From Paraburkholderia bannensis NBRC 103871 (GTDB taxonomy: Bacteria > Pseudomonadota > Gammaproteobacteria > Burkholderiales > Burkholderiaceae), in contig NZ_BAYA01000015.1 in the NCBI RefSeq assembly GCF_000685015.1, positions 62,001 to 126,000 of the forward strand: 64,000 nt of DNA, in the 5' to 3' direction. Made by a program: the position numbers and the translations under genes. The notes under the pieces are model-generated. The model ran no database searches. It was not told the origin of the DNA and was given only the letters and a program-made list of their open reading frames with translations. Shown here piece after piece: positions 43,666-52,161 of this stretch; within the stretch, counting starts at the first letter, position 1, and every line of letters starts with the position of its first letter.

Positions 43666-43733
43666 CGCGCTATGCATCGCGCGTGCGGCTGCGGGTTAAC
43701 GACTTGAATCGCAGCCCGCCCATTCAAGCCAGC

Positions 43734-44663
43734 TTACGCCGCCGCTTCGTTGCGTGGCCGGTCAAGTAGCTGCCGGATCAAGGCAGACGCGAGAGGATTC
43801 AGTTCGCGGCCACGCGCGGTCGCAATATGGATGTGCCGCACGGCCCAAGGCTCGGCGAGTTCCAGCACCGTGACGCGTCCGAACAGTTCGTGGCTGACAA
43901 GACATTCGGGCTGAATGGTCACGCCCAACCCGGCTTCGACGAGGCTCACGGCCACGCCCGCGCTGCTGACCGTATAGGGCGGTTCGAACTCGTCGCCCAG
44001 GCGCCGCGCTGCAACGCGCAACGCGCTTTGCATGGCGTTGACGGCAATGACGTGCTCCGGCAGCAGGTCGGCGAACGAGACGCTCGCGCGCGTACTCAGG
44101 TGATGTCCGTTGGGCACGACGGCAATCAGGCGATCGGTACGATAAGGCGTGACGTCCACGCCGCCCAGATCGAGTTCGTGCGAGGCGGCGAACACGCCGA
44201 CATCGGCCTCGCCGCGCGCGACGGCTTGCACGATATCGGCGTTCTCAAGTTCGTGAACCACGAGGTCGACCAATGGGTATTCGCGCTTGAAATCGCCCAG
44301 CTCGCGCGCGACGAAGGGCACGATGATCGTGCGTGCCGACGCGATCGCCAGCTCGCCGCGCATGCCCTCGGTGAAGGACGCGACTTCGGCGCGCATGTCG
44401 TCGAGGTTTTCGAAGATCCGCCTGATGTAGCGCACGAGTACGGCGCCGGCCGGGCTCGGCACGACGCCTTTCGGGCCGCGCTCAAGCAGCTTGATGCCGG
44501 CGATGTCTTCAAGATCCTGGATGCGCTTGGTCGCCGTGGACGCCGCGATGTTCTCGCGAATGGCGGCAAGGCCGATCTGCTGCTCCTCCACCGCCGAAAC
44601 AAATAGCTTCAGCGTAAACAGGTCGACCTGCCGGATCAGATGCAGCCGGTTGAAGGTGCTCAT
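43734..44663 (-). CDS. LysR-family transcriptional regulator
   Basis: A 309-residue LysR protein: N-terminal HTH in TLKLFVSAVEEQQIGLAAIRENI, ASTATKRIQDLED and IKLLERGPKGVVPSPAG, then an effector-binding domain (RGELAIASARTIIVPF, GEADVGVFAAS, AVSLVEAGLGVTIQPE). ATG 44663 has GAGGAGA just upstream. It is on the same strand as the downstream side of the CoA-transferase operon at 44813, with a 150-bp gap and no divergent partner, so its target is not obvious. The hydrolase at 42814 is convergent with it. Confidence 0.9.
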   Translation of the reverse strand: MSTFNRLHLIRQVDLFTLKLFVSAVEEQQIGLAAIRENIAASTATKRIQDLEDIAGIKLLERGPKGVVPSPAGAVLVRYIRRIFENLDDMRAEVASFTEGMRGELAIASARTIIVPFVARELGDFKREYPLVDLVVHELENADIVQAVARGEADVGVFAASHELDLGGVDVTPYRTDRLIAVVPNGHHLSTRASVSFADLLPEHVIAVNAMQSALRVAARRLGDEFEPPYTVSSAGVAVSLVEAGLGVTIQPECLVSHELFGRVTVLELAEPWAVRHIHIATARGRELNPLASALIRQLLDRPRNEAAA

Positions 44664-44812
44664 GTCTCCTCTCTTGCCCGCTTTTCTTACCCCACTGGCG
44701 AACTTGCACGGGGCGATGCGGTTATCGTACACCGTCTTGCCCCGGCTCCGCGCTCAGGGCCATGCCTGTTCCGGCATCGGCTGCGGCGTTTGAGTACGCG
44801 CTGAATGTGCTG

Positions 44813-45961
44813 TCAATGCTGCAAATTCAGCAGGCGTTCGAGCTGATCGTTGTCCGCGCCGATCTCGCGCGCGGCATGCAGCGGCGGCGGACGCTTGCCG
44901 TCGAACGAAAGCGGCAGGCCGACGAGACCGATCTCGTCATCGGATGGTGTTTCGATGATGCCGAGCGCGCGCGTCTGCTCGTGCCCGACCACCTCGGCCG
45001 TCGTCTGGATCGGCGCCACCGGGATGCCGCCCGCCTGCAAGCGCGCCTGCCAGGCCGCACGCGTGTCGGTCGCAAGACGCTCGCCGATCAGCCGGTCGAT
45101 CTCGCCGCGATTTTTCAGGCGCGCGGCATTGGTCGCGAAGCGATCGTCACCGGCCCACTCCGGGTGGTCTAGCGTCGCACACAGCCTGGCGAACAACGCG
45201 TCGTTCGCTGCGCTGATGATCAGGTGGCCGTCCGCCGCCGCGTACGCCCGATGCGGAACGATAAAGGCCACGCCCGAACCGTGGCGACTGCCCTCCTCGC
45301 CATCCGCGCTGTAGTTCGCGATGCCGACCGACATCCACGCAATCGCGGTCTCCAGCAACGAAGCCTGCACGGTCGCGCCACAATGCTTGACCTGGCGGCG
45401 ATACAGCGCGGCAAGAATGCCGATCACCGCCCACATGCCGGTGCCGAAGTCCACGATCGACACCCCGGCGCGCACGGGCGCCTGCTCCTCCTCGCCGGTG
45501 ATGCTCATGATCCCCGAGAACGCCTGCATGAGCGGATCGTAACCGGGCAAGGTATTCATGGGGCCTGCATGGCCGAACGCGCCCACTTCGCAGTAGACGA
45601 GCTCGGGCTTGGTGACGCGCAGGCTGTCCGCATCGAGCCCGTACGCAGCGCTGGAACCGGGCCGCAGATTATGGATGAACACGTCCGCGTGCTCGGCGAT
45701 CAGTTGATGCAGCGTCGCGAGCTGATCCTGATCCTTGATATCGAGGCAGATCGTGCGCTTGCCGCGATTGAGCGCGTGATAAGCCGCGCCACTACCTTTC
45801 CACTTGCTCGGCCCCCAGCCGCGCGCCGAATCGCCCGCCGGACGCTCAATTTTCCAGACTTCCGCGCCCAGCGCCGCGAGTATGCGCCCGCTGAACGGCG
45901 CCGACGCACTGTCGCTCAACTCCACGACCACGACGCCCGCTAATGGCAAATCACGCAACAT
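44813..45961 (-). CDS. CoA-transferase family III (CaiB/BaiF)
   Basis: A 382-residue family III CoA-transferase. LAGVVVVELSDSASAPFSGRILAALGAEVWKIERP opens the protein. The catalytic Asp corresponds to Asp171 in GVSIVDFGTGMWAV. LNRGKRTICLDIKDQ and LYRRQVKHCGATVQ are present. Its start overlaps the upstream CoA-transferase gene by 11 bp, so both are translated from one message. Two different subunits could form a heteromer, as in some benzylsuccinate-type transferases (inference). Substrate unknown. Confidence 0.92.
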   Translation of the reverse strand: MLRDLPLAGVVVVELSDSASAPFSGRILAALGAEVWKIERPAGDSARGWGPSKWKGSGAAYHALNRGKRTICLDIKDQDQLATLHQLIAEHADVFIHNLRPGSSAAYGLDADSLRVTKPELVYCEVGAFGHAGPMNTLPGYDPLMQAFSGIMSITGEEEQAPVRAGVSIVDFGTGMWAVIGILAALYRRQVKHCGATVQASLLETAIAWMSVGIANYSADGEEGSRHGSGVAFIVPHRAYAAADGHLIISAANDALFARLCATLDHPEWAGDDRFATNAARLKNRGEIDRLIGERLATDTRAAWQARLQAGGIPVAPIQTTAEVVGHEQTRALGIIETPSDDEIGLVGLPLSFDGKRPPPLHAAREIGADNDQLERLLNLQH

Positions 45962-47198
45962 GGTTGTTCTCCCTTGATTGGCACTGGCTATCGCCTGGCT
46001 GCGTGGAGGGCGTCCATGCGCCGCCCGAGCGGATCATCGCGTCGATCTCGACGGCGCCATAGCCGTACTCCGCCAGCAATTGCGCCGTCTGTTCGCCCAG
46101 GCGCGGCGCCGGATACCGCATTGCCGGTGCACTTTCGCTCCATTGCTGAGGAATCCCTAGCGTTCGAATGAGTCCCTCCGTCGGATGCTCCTGCTCGGCG
46201 AAGAAACCCACAGCCTTCATATGGGGATCGTCGAGCAGCGTCTGCGGCGTATTCATTTCGATGACGGGAATGTCCGCCTCGCTCAGCAGTTCCACCCATT
46301 CGGCTGTGGTCTTCGCTTCGAAGACTTCCGCGAGAAACGCGTACAGATACGCGATATGCTCGGTACGCGCGCCGATGGTAGAGAAACGTGGATCGTCGGC
46401 CATCTCCGCATGACCGGACAGCACGAAAAAGCGTCGCCAGTGATGATCGGCATATACATTGACGCCGATATAACCGTCACGTGTGCGATAGGGCCGGCGA
46501 TCGGGATTCATCATGCGCGCATAGCCCCAGTCGCCAAGGGGCGGCACGAACGTATGGCCGTACAGATGATCGCCCAGTACGAAATGTGCGAACGTTTCCA
46601 GCATCGGCACGAATACCTGCTGGCCCACACCGCTTTTCTCACGCCGGTACAGTGCCATCGCCACCGCATTGCTGGTGGCCATGCCAACGACGCGATCCGC
46701 GATCGCCGTCGCCACGTAGTCGGGCGGCCCCGACTTGCGGCTTTGCAGAACTGGCATGCCCACCGCCGCCTGGATCAGATCGTCGTAGGCGGGGCGCGCC
46801 GCATAGGGGCCGTTCTGGCCAAAGCCGAACGCACCGCAGTAGATGATGCGCGGGTTGAGACGCCGCACGTCTTCGTACGCGATGCCGAGCTTCGCCATCG
46901 TGTGCGGGCGCATGCTGTACAGCAGCACGTCGGCCTGCTCAACCATATGCCTGAGCGCGCCGATGCCGTCCGGATGCTTGAGATCGAGCACGAGGCTGCG
47001 CTTGTTGCGATTCAGATGCAGGAAGATCGGCCCCATGCCGGGATGGCGCGACGGCCCGATATTGCGCGTCGTATCGCCCTCGCGCGACTCGATCTTGCAG
47101 ACATCGGCGCCCATGTCGGCCAGCAGCAATGAGGCATACGGCCCCATGAAATTGGACGTCAGGTCGAGAATGCGTACGCCCTCAAGCGGTCCGGCCAT
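45951..47198 (-). CDS. CoA-transferase family III (CaiB/BaiF)
   Basis: A 415-residue family III CoA-transferase: LEGVRILDLTSNFMGPYASLLLADMGADVCKIE, LNRNKRSLVLDLKHPDG, and the catalytic Asp168 in ATAIADRVVGMA. A poorly conserved tail of about 20 residues extends past the usual end. It overlaps the next transferase gene by 11 bp. It follows the DUF35 gene by 97 bp and is likely transcribed with the 50682-47296 genes. Confidence 0.92.
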   Translation of the reverse strand: MAGPLEGVRILDLTSNFMGPYASLLLADMGADVCKIESREGDTTRNIGPSRHPGMGPIFLHLNRNKRSLVLDLKHPDGIGALRHMVEQADVLLYSMRPHTMAKLGIAYEDVRRLNPRIIYCGAFGFGQNGPYAARPAYDDLIQAAVGMPVLQSRKSGPPDYVATAIADRVVGMATSNAVAMALYRREKSGVGQQVFVPMLETFAHFVLGDHLYGHTFVPPLGDWGYARMMNPDRRPYRTRDGYIGVNVYADHHWRRFFVLSGHAEMADDPRFSTIGARTEHIAYLYAFLAEVFEAKTTAEWVELLSEADIPVIEMNTPQTLLDDPHMKAVGFFAEQEHPTEGLIRTLGIPQQWSESAPAMRYPAPRLGEQTAQLLAEYGYGAVEIDAMIRSGGAWTPSTQPGDSQCQSRENNHVA

Positions 47199-47295
47199 GA
47201 CGCCTCCCGCTGCGGCATACGCCTTGAATAGGTATCACGGTGCCTCCTCCGTCTTTGCGACTATGCCGGCGCATGGCCGGCTCACTACCGGATCT

Positions 47296-47715
47296 TTACT
47301 GGTCGGTCGGTACGAACAGCGGCAGTCTCTGCTCGCCGCGCTGCGCAAAACGCACTTCCACGCGCTGACCGATTGCAATGGCGTGCGGCTCGGCGTCGAT
47401 CTGCGAGAACAGGAAATAGCCCTCGTCCATCTGGATGAAACCGACTGTGTACGGGACGATGCCCGCCCACACCGGAGTCGGGCCGCGCATGATCGTGCTG
47501 TACGACCATACCGAGCCGCGGCCGCCCGACTGCTGCCAGTCGAGCGATCGTGACCCGCAGTGCGTGCAGAACGAGTGCGCGGGCCACACGGCCTGCGCGC
47601 ATTCGTTGCAGTGCTGGAAAGTCAGCCGGTCTTCAGCCAGCGCGGACCAGTAGGGTTCTGCGTCCGGCAAGCGGTAAGGCTGCGGCCAGCTATTGAGTGA
47701 ATGGGTGTCTGTCAT
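47296..47715 (-). CDS. DUF35/OB-fold protein with zinc ribbon
   Basis: A 139-residue protein with an N-terminal rubredoxin-like zinc ribbon (CNECAQAVWPAHSFCTHCG, four Cys) and a C-terminal OB-fold (SVWSYSTIMRGPTPVWAGIVPYTVGFI as blocks). This is the architecture of DUF35 partners of thiolase-fold enzymes. In steroid side-chain degradation, the DUF35 domain of ChsH2 binds the aldolase Ltp2 and is needed for its activity. The gene for a thiolase-fold protein lies 18 bp upstream, so a physical complex is likely. Confidence 0.88.
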   Translation of the reverse strand: MTDTHSLNSWPQPYRLPDAEPYWSALAEDRLTFQHCNECAQAVWPAHSFCTHCGSRSLDWQQSGGRGSVWSYSTIMRGPTPVWAGIVPYTVGFIQMDEGYFLFSQIDAEPHAIAIGQRVEVRFAQRGEQRLPLFVPTDQ

Positions 47716-47733
47716 GTCATGCTCTCAATCGGA

Positions 47734-48945
47734 TTAGGTCGCGGACGACAACAGCAGCACCGCGCCCGCCGCCAGCATTCCGCCCGCGCCCTGCACGAGG
47801 ACGGTCTCCGGTCGCTGCGCGGGTGCGAGTCCCAATGGGTCGCCGCGCAACTGGCGTACGGCCTCGACGATACTGTCCATGTTGCACGAGATACCTGGCT
47901 GCCCGAACGATAGCCATCCGCCGTTGGTGTCGGTGGGCAGATCGCCGTCCACGCCCGTACGGCCTTCGCGATAGAGGTCGATGCCGCGCCCCTTCTTTGC
48001 AAAGCCCAGATCCTCCATCACCATCGGACCCATGTGCGCGAAGTTGACCGAAATCTGCGCCATGTCGATATCGGCCGGGCCGAGGCCCGACATCGCATAG
48101 GCCTGACGCGCCGCCTCTGCCGTCGCCGTGGTGGTCAGATTGGGAAATGCGCCGAGGCTGTCGAACCGGCACTCGCGCATGTTCATGCGATCAGTCAGAT
48201 ATTCGTGCGTGGTCGCCGACCCATAGCCCATCAGGTACACCGGATTGCGCGCGGCGCGCGCGTTTTCCGGCGACGTGACGACCAGTGCGCCGCCCGTGCC
48301 GCCGCCCCAAGTCGAGCACATCCAACGCCGCAGCGGTGTCGCCACATACGGCGAGGAAAGCACCTTCTCGCGATCGATCTCGCCGAACTTTGCTTTCGCC
48401 GCGTGCGGATGATGACGCCCCCAACGCTGGTTCGCGACCGCGACATCGGCAAGATCCGCCTCCGTGATGCCGAACTCGTGGAAGTAGCGATGCGCCGCCT
48501 GCGCGTAGAGCGCGGGAATTGTCGGACCGTAGGGGATTTCGAATTGCGGGTCGGCGTCGGCTTCAGCGCCCATCGCGACCGCGTCGACGAACAGTTCGGT
48601 CGCATCGCTTTGCAGGCACAGCACGTACTCGGCGCGGCCCGCAGCGATCATCTGCGACGCAATCGCCAACGTCGAGGTCAAGCCCGCGCCGTGCATCGTC
48701 AGCTCGCTCGTGAGCGTCACCGGCATCTGCATGTGCGAGATGAAGATGTTGCTCCACTGCGAACGCTTGTCGGCCCACGGCGAGCGGCCCGTGAATACCG
48801 CGTCGACCTGGTTCTTGCGAATGCCCGCGTCGGCAAGCGCGTTGAGCGTTGCCTCGGCCGCCAGTTGCAAGGGGTCTTTCCTGTTCGCGAGCGAGGCGTA
48901 GGCATCGCCCATGCCGACGATCGCCGCTACCGGTTGGGGACTCAT
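47734..48945 (-). CDS. thiolase-fold protein of the lipid-transfer/Ltp type (possible aldolase)
   Basis: A 403-residue thiolase-superfamily protein of the SCP-x/Ltp branch. It keeps AAIVGMGDAYAS at the N-terminus, QISVNFAHMGPMVMEDLGF and the C-terminal TNGGWLSFGQPG (HP loop replaced by QP). The usual nucleophile loop reads SELTMHGAGLTS with no Cys, so thiolytic chemistry is unlikely. Ltp2-type retro-aldolases also lack thiolase catalysis and use a DUF35 partner, which is next door. ATG 48945 has GAGGAG upstream. Proposed role: retro-aldol cleavage of the 3-hydroxyacyl-CoA made by the adjacent MaoC. Confidence 0.85.
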   Translation of the reverse strand: MSPQPVAAIVGMGDAYASLANRKDPLQLAAEATLNALADAGIRKNQVDAVFTGRSPWADKRSQWSNIFISHMQMPVTLTSELTMHGAGLTSTLAIASQMIAAGRAEYVLCLQSDATELFVDAVAMGAEADADPQFEIPYGPTIPALYAQAAHRYFHEFGITEADLADVAVANQRWGRHHPHAAKAKFGEIDREKVLSSPYVATPLRRWMCSTWGGGTGGALVVTSPENARAARNPVYLMGYGSATTHEYLTDRMNMRECRFDSLGAFPNLTTTATAEAARQAYAMSGLGPADIDMAQISVNFAHMGPMVMEDLGFAKKGRGIDLYREGRTGVDGDLPTDTNGGWLSFGQPGISCNMDSIVEAVRQLRGDPLGLAPAQRPETVLVQGAGGMLAAGAVLLLSSAT

Positions 48946-48956
48946 GCCGGTGCTCC

Positions 48957-49454
48957 TCAGACCTTGAAGTCGGGCTGCGCTTCGGCGATCAGCGCTTCGA
49001 GGTCTGCGCGACGGCGCAGCATCAGCAGGCTCCATTCGCTGCGCTGCACGACTTCGCCGCGCTGGTTATACGCCTGGATCAGCATCGTGCCCACGCCGAA
49101 TTTGTCGTCCTTTTCCTTCTTCGCGATCACTTCGGCGCTGGCGTAAACCGTGTCGCCGATCTTCACCGGATTCAGGAAGCGCATCTTGTCGACGCCGTAG
49201 TTCGCCTGGATGGCCGGCCCGAATTGCAGCAGGCCCGAGATCAGCGAGAACGTCAGCATGCCCTGCACGATACGCTCGCCCCAGCGGGTCTTCTCGGCGT
49301 ATTCCTTGTTCGAGTGGATCTCGATCCAGTTGCCGGTGAACATACAGAACATCACCACGTCGCTTTCGGTCACCGTGCGGCCCGGCGAGCGAAACTTCTG
49401 CCCGACCTCCAGTTCGTCCAGCGGGATGTTGATGCTGTTGTTGACTACGCTCAT
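48957..49454 (-). CDS. MaoC-family hydratase
   Basis: A 165-residue single hot-dog MaoC protein. Seen: LEVGQKFRSPGRTVTESDVVMF, the active-site helix FTGNWIEIHSNKEYAEKTRWG (normally with Asp-x4-His; here Asn-Trp-Ile-Glu-Ile-His), and GERIVQGMLTFSLISGLLQ. The Glu in place of Asp and the intact His are worth noting. ATG 49454 has AGGAGA upstream; the longer open frame is not conserved. It lies between the acyl-CoA dehydrogenase and the thiolase-fold gene. It would hydrate the enoyl-CoA before aldol cleavage, like ChsH1/ChsH2 (comparison, not proof). Confidence 0.88.
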   Translation of the reverse strand: MSVVNNSINIPLDELEVGQKFRSPGRTVTESDVVMFCMFTGNWIEIHSNKEYAEKTRWGERIVQGMLTFSLISGLLQFGPAIQANYGVDKMRFLNPVKIGDTVYASAEVIAKKEKDDKFGVGTMLIQAYNQRGEVVQRSEWSLLMLRRRADLEALIAEAQPDFKV

Positions 49455-49536
49455 TGCCACGTCTCCTGAAAATTCCTTGTGCGAGACGGCAATCACTGCC
49501 CGTCTCGTGTCTGTCTTTCGATGCTGGATTGCGCGC

Positions 49537-50682
49537 TTATTGGCGCATCGACTTCGCGATGATCGTGCGCTGGATCTGCGAGGTGCCGCCGCCGATGGTC
49601 GATTGGATGCTCTCGCGCAGATATCGCTCCATGTCGGCTTCCGGCAGGTTGGCGTAGCCGCCCAGAATCTGCATGCCTGCGAGCGCGCATTCCTTAAGGG
49701 TTTCCGAGCCGTACAGCTTCGCCATCGACACTTCGCGACTGCACGGCACATGCTTCGCGGCCATCTGCGCGGCGCGGTAGCAAAGCAGGCGCGCGGCGTC
49801 GACCTTGGTCTGGCAGTCGGCCAGCATGTGGCGGATCACCTGGAAGTCGTAAAGCTGATGGTCGAACTGGATTCGTTCGTGCGCGTAGCGCGAAGCCGTT
49901 GAGACGGCTTGCTGGGCGTTACCCGTGTAGGCGGCGGCCACCGCGCAGCGTTCGAGTTCGAGATGCTCGGTGATGATCTTCCAGCCCTGACCTTCTTCGC
50001 CCAGCAATGCGTCGCCCGGCACACGCACTTCGTCGAGGAAGATTTCGGTCGTACCCGTCGCGTGACGCGACAGCGTCGGCAGCTTGTTGATCACCATGCC
50101 CGGCGTGTCGTTCGGGATCAGCAGGACGGAGAGGCCCTTGTGCTTGTCGTCCGTGCTGGTGCGCACCAGCATTGCGATCACGGTGTCCTTCGCGGCCGCG
50201 CCGCTGCACCAGAGCTTCTGGCCGCTGACAATCCAGTCGCCGTTGCTGTCACGACGTGCGCGCGTCTTCGTATTGGCCGCGTCCGAGCCCGCATCGGGTT
50301 CCGAGATCGACACCGAGAAGCGGATCTTGCCGTCGATGAACGGCTGCACATACTTCGCTTTCTGCTGGGGCGTGCCGAACTTGGTGATGTTCATCGCCGT
50401 GAAAGTCGGCACGAGCACCGAACACGCAAAGTCAAAGCCGAATTTGCCGAGGCCTTCCGCCATCAGCGAATAGTCGAAAATATCGCCGCCCGAGCCGCCC
50501 TCTTCTTCCGGGATCAGGATGCCGAGCCACCCCTGTTGCGCGATCTTCTGATAAGCCTCGTACGGATAGTCGCGATTCATGTCGCACTTGCGCACGTACT
50601 CTACGGTGATCTCGTTGTCCATGAACCGGTTGACGGTGTCGAGCCACATCGTCTGCGATTCGTCCAGAAAGTTCGCTTGCAT
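49537..50682 (-). CDS. acyl-CoA dehydrogenase (Glu replaced in C-terminal motif)
   Basis: A 381-residue acyl-CoA dehydrogenase with flavin-site segment FSVSISEPDAGSDAANTKT, WCSGAAAKDTVI, HERIQFDHQLYDFQVIRH and ILGGYANLPEADMERYLR. The C-terminal motif reads IGGGTSQIQR, with Gly where YEGT-type enzymes have the catalytic Glu. This is seen in several subfamilies whose base is elsewhere. ATG 50682 (GGAGCG site) precedes the conserved N-terminus. It is the first gene of the minus operon 50682-44813. A repeated CCTAATCAATT motif lies about 150 bp upstream. Confidence 0.9.
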   Translation of the reverse strand: MQANFLDESQTMWLDTVNRFMDNEITVEYVRKCDMNRDYPYEAYQKIAQQGWLGILIPEEEGGSGGDIFDYSLMAEGLGKFGFDFACSVLVPTFTAMNITKFGTPQQKAKYVQPFIDGKIRFSVSISEPDAGSDAANTKTRARRDSNGDWIVSGQKLWCSGAAAKDTVIAMLVRTSTDDKHKGLSVLLIPNDTPGMVINKLPTLSRHATGTTEIFLDEVRVPGDALLGEEGQGWKIITEHLELERCAVAAAYTGNAQQAVSTASRYAHERIQFDHQLYDFQVIRHMLADCQTKVDAARLLCYRAAQMAAKHVPCSREVSMAKLYGSETLKECALAGMQILGGYANLPEADMERYLRESIQSTIGGGTSQIQRTIIAKSMRQ

Positions 50683-50828
50683 TTGTCTTCGCTCCAGTTG
50701 ACGTGTTTGCCTCGTTCTTCTGCCGGGCATCACTGTTTGTAGATTAGGGCCATGCCTTTCACGATCCAACTGGTCAATTCCGAAGCCATGATTCGAATTT
50801 CCCGAAGACCGATATATCGTTTTGGTTA

Positions 50829-50839
50829 CCTAATCAATT
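50829..50839. promoter_or_regulatory. repeated 11-mer CCTAATCAATT in promoter region
   Basis: The same 11 bases occur at 59914-59924 in the porin upstream region. The local sequence TTACCTAATCAATTGG is partly palindromic. It lies upstream of the acyl-CoA dehydrogenase operon (ATG 50682) and downstream of the AMACR-like stop. The binding factor is unknown. Confidence 0.35.
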
Positions 50840-50878
50840 GGATGCAATGTATCCACGACACGCGATTACATTGCTATC

Positions 50879-52033
50879 TCATTCGATAACCCGCGATTCA
50901 CGCAGCGCGTCGAGTTCCCCGGCGCTGAATCCCCAATCCAGCAACGCCTCCGTCGTGTGCTCGCCGGGCTTTGCGGGTGGGCGCTGAACGGCGCCCGGCG
51001 TGCGACTGAAGCGCGGTGCGGGTGCGGGCTGCACGATGCCATCGCGCTCGACGAACGTGCCACGCGCGCGCAGGTGAGGATGAGCCGGTGCTTCCGTCAT
51101 CGATAGCACGGGAGAAAAGCACACCTCAAGGCCCTCGGCCAATGCGCACCATTCGTCGCGCGTACGCGTGCGGAAGATCGTGGCGAGTTTTTCGCGCATC
51201 TCGGGCCAGCGCGAGGTGTCGTGCTGGTCGGGCATGTCGGCCTGTGCAAGCCCAAGCAGTTCCAGCATATTGCGCCAGAAGCGGGCTTCATTGGCCCCCA
51301 CGCTGAGCCACCGGCCGTCCTTCGTCTCATACACGTTGTACCAGGGCGCGCCCGAATCCAGCCGGTTGCTGGCGCGCTGGTCCTTCCAGTAGCCGCTGGC
51401 GTGCAGGCCGTAGCAAAGCGTCATCAACGAGGCCGAGCCATCCACCATCGCGGCATCGACCACTTGTCCTTCGCCCGAGCGGCGGCTCTCCAGAATCGCC
51501 GACACGACGCCAAGTGCGAGATATAACGAGCCGCCGCCGAAGTCGCCCGCGAGATTCAGAGGAATGGCGGGTGGCCCGTCGGCCGGCCCAATGGCGTGCA
51601 GCACGCCTGTGAGGGAGATGTAGTTGATGTCGTGACCCGGCGCCTGAGCGAGCGGGCCATCTTGCCCCCAGCCCGTCATGCGGCCGTAAACCAGCGCGGG
51701 ATTCGCAGCGAGGCATGGGTCGGGACCGAGGCCCAGTTTCTCTGCCACGCCAGGGCGAAAGCCTTCGACCAGCGCATCGGCTTTCGCGACCAGTTTCAGA
51801 ACGGCCGCCACGGCATCGGGCCGCTTCAGATCGAACGACGCGCTACGGCGACCACGATTGAGCAGGTTGAATCGCGGGTCGCCCGGGACGCCGCCATCGT
51901 AGCCGGGCGGGCGATCGATACGGATTACGTCGGCGCCCAGATCCGCCAACAACATGCAGCAGAACGGCACGGGCCCAACGCCACCCAGTTCCACGATTCG
52001 AACGCCGCTCAGCGGGCCTTGGTTGTCGCGCAT
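50879..52033 (-). CDS. alpha-methylacyl-CoA racemase-like protein (CoA-transferase family III fold)
   Basis: A 384-residue AMACR-branch protein: VRIVELGGVGPVPFCCMLLADLGA, VYGRMTGWGQDGPLAQ, His134 in GHDINYIS and Asp164 in AGDFGGGS, again 30 residues apart as in known racemases. It is about as long as its homologue at 31449. ATG 52033 has TGGAGA about 10 bp upstream; the longer open frame is unconserved. It stands between the acyl-CoA dehydrogenase operon and a CoA-transferase of another family. Confidence 0.9.
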   Translation of the reverse strand: MRDNQGPLSGVRIVELGGVGPVPFCCMLLADLGADVIRIDRPPGYDGGVPGDPRFNLLNRGRRSASFDLKRPDAVAAVLKLVAKADALVEGFRPGVAEKLGLGPDPCLAANPALVYGRMTGWGQDGPLAQAPGHDINYISLTGVLHAIGPADGPPAIPLNLAGDFGGGSLYLALGVVSAILESRRSGEGQVVDAAMVDGSASLMTLCYGLHASGYWKDQRASNRLDSGAPWYNVYETKDGRWLSVGANEARFWRNMLELLGLAQADMPDQHDTSRWPEMREKLATIFRTRTRDEWCALAEGLEVCFSPVLSMTEAPAHPHLRARGTFVERDGIVQPAPAPRFSRTPGAVQRPPAKPGEHTTEALLDWGFSAGELDALRESRVIE

Positions 52034-52161
52034 TATCGGAAGTCTCCATTGGGGGCATTCCAGATTACTGCGTGCACCGCACGCGACCAATGGCGAAAAT
52101 TCGAAGTGCCGCTTCGATATCGGCGAATCGCATCGACCAGGTTTGCGGGCCTGTCCTGCGC

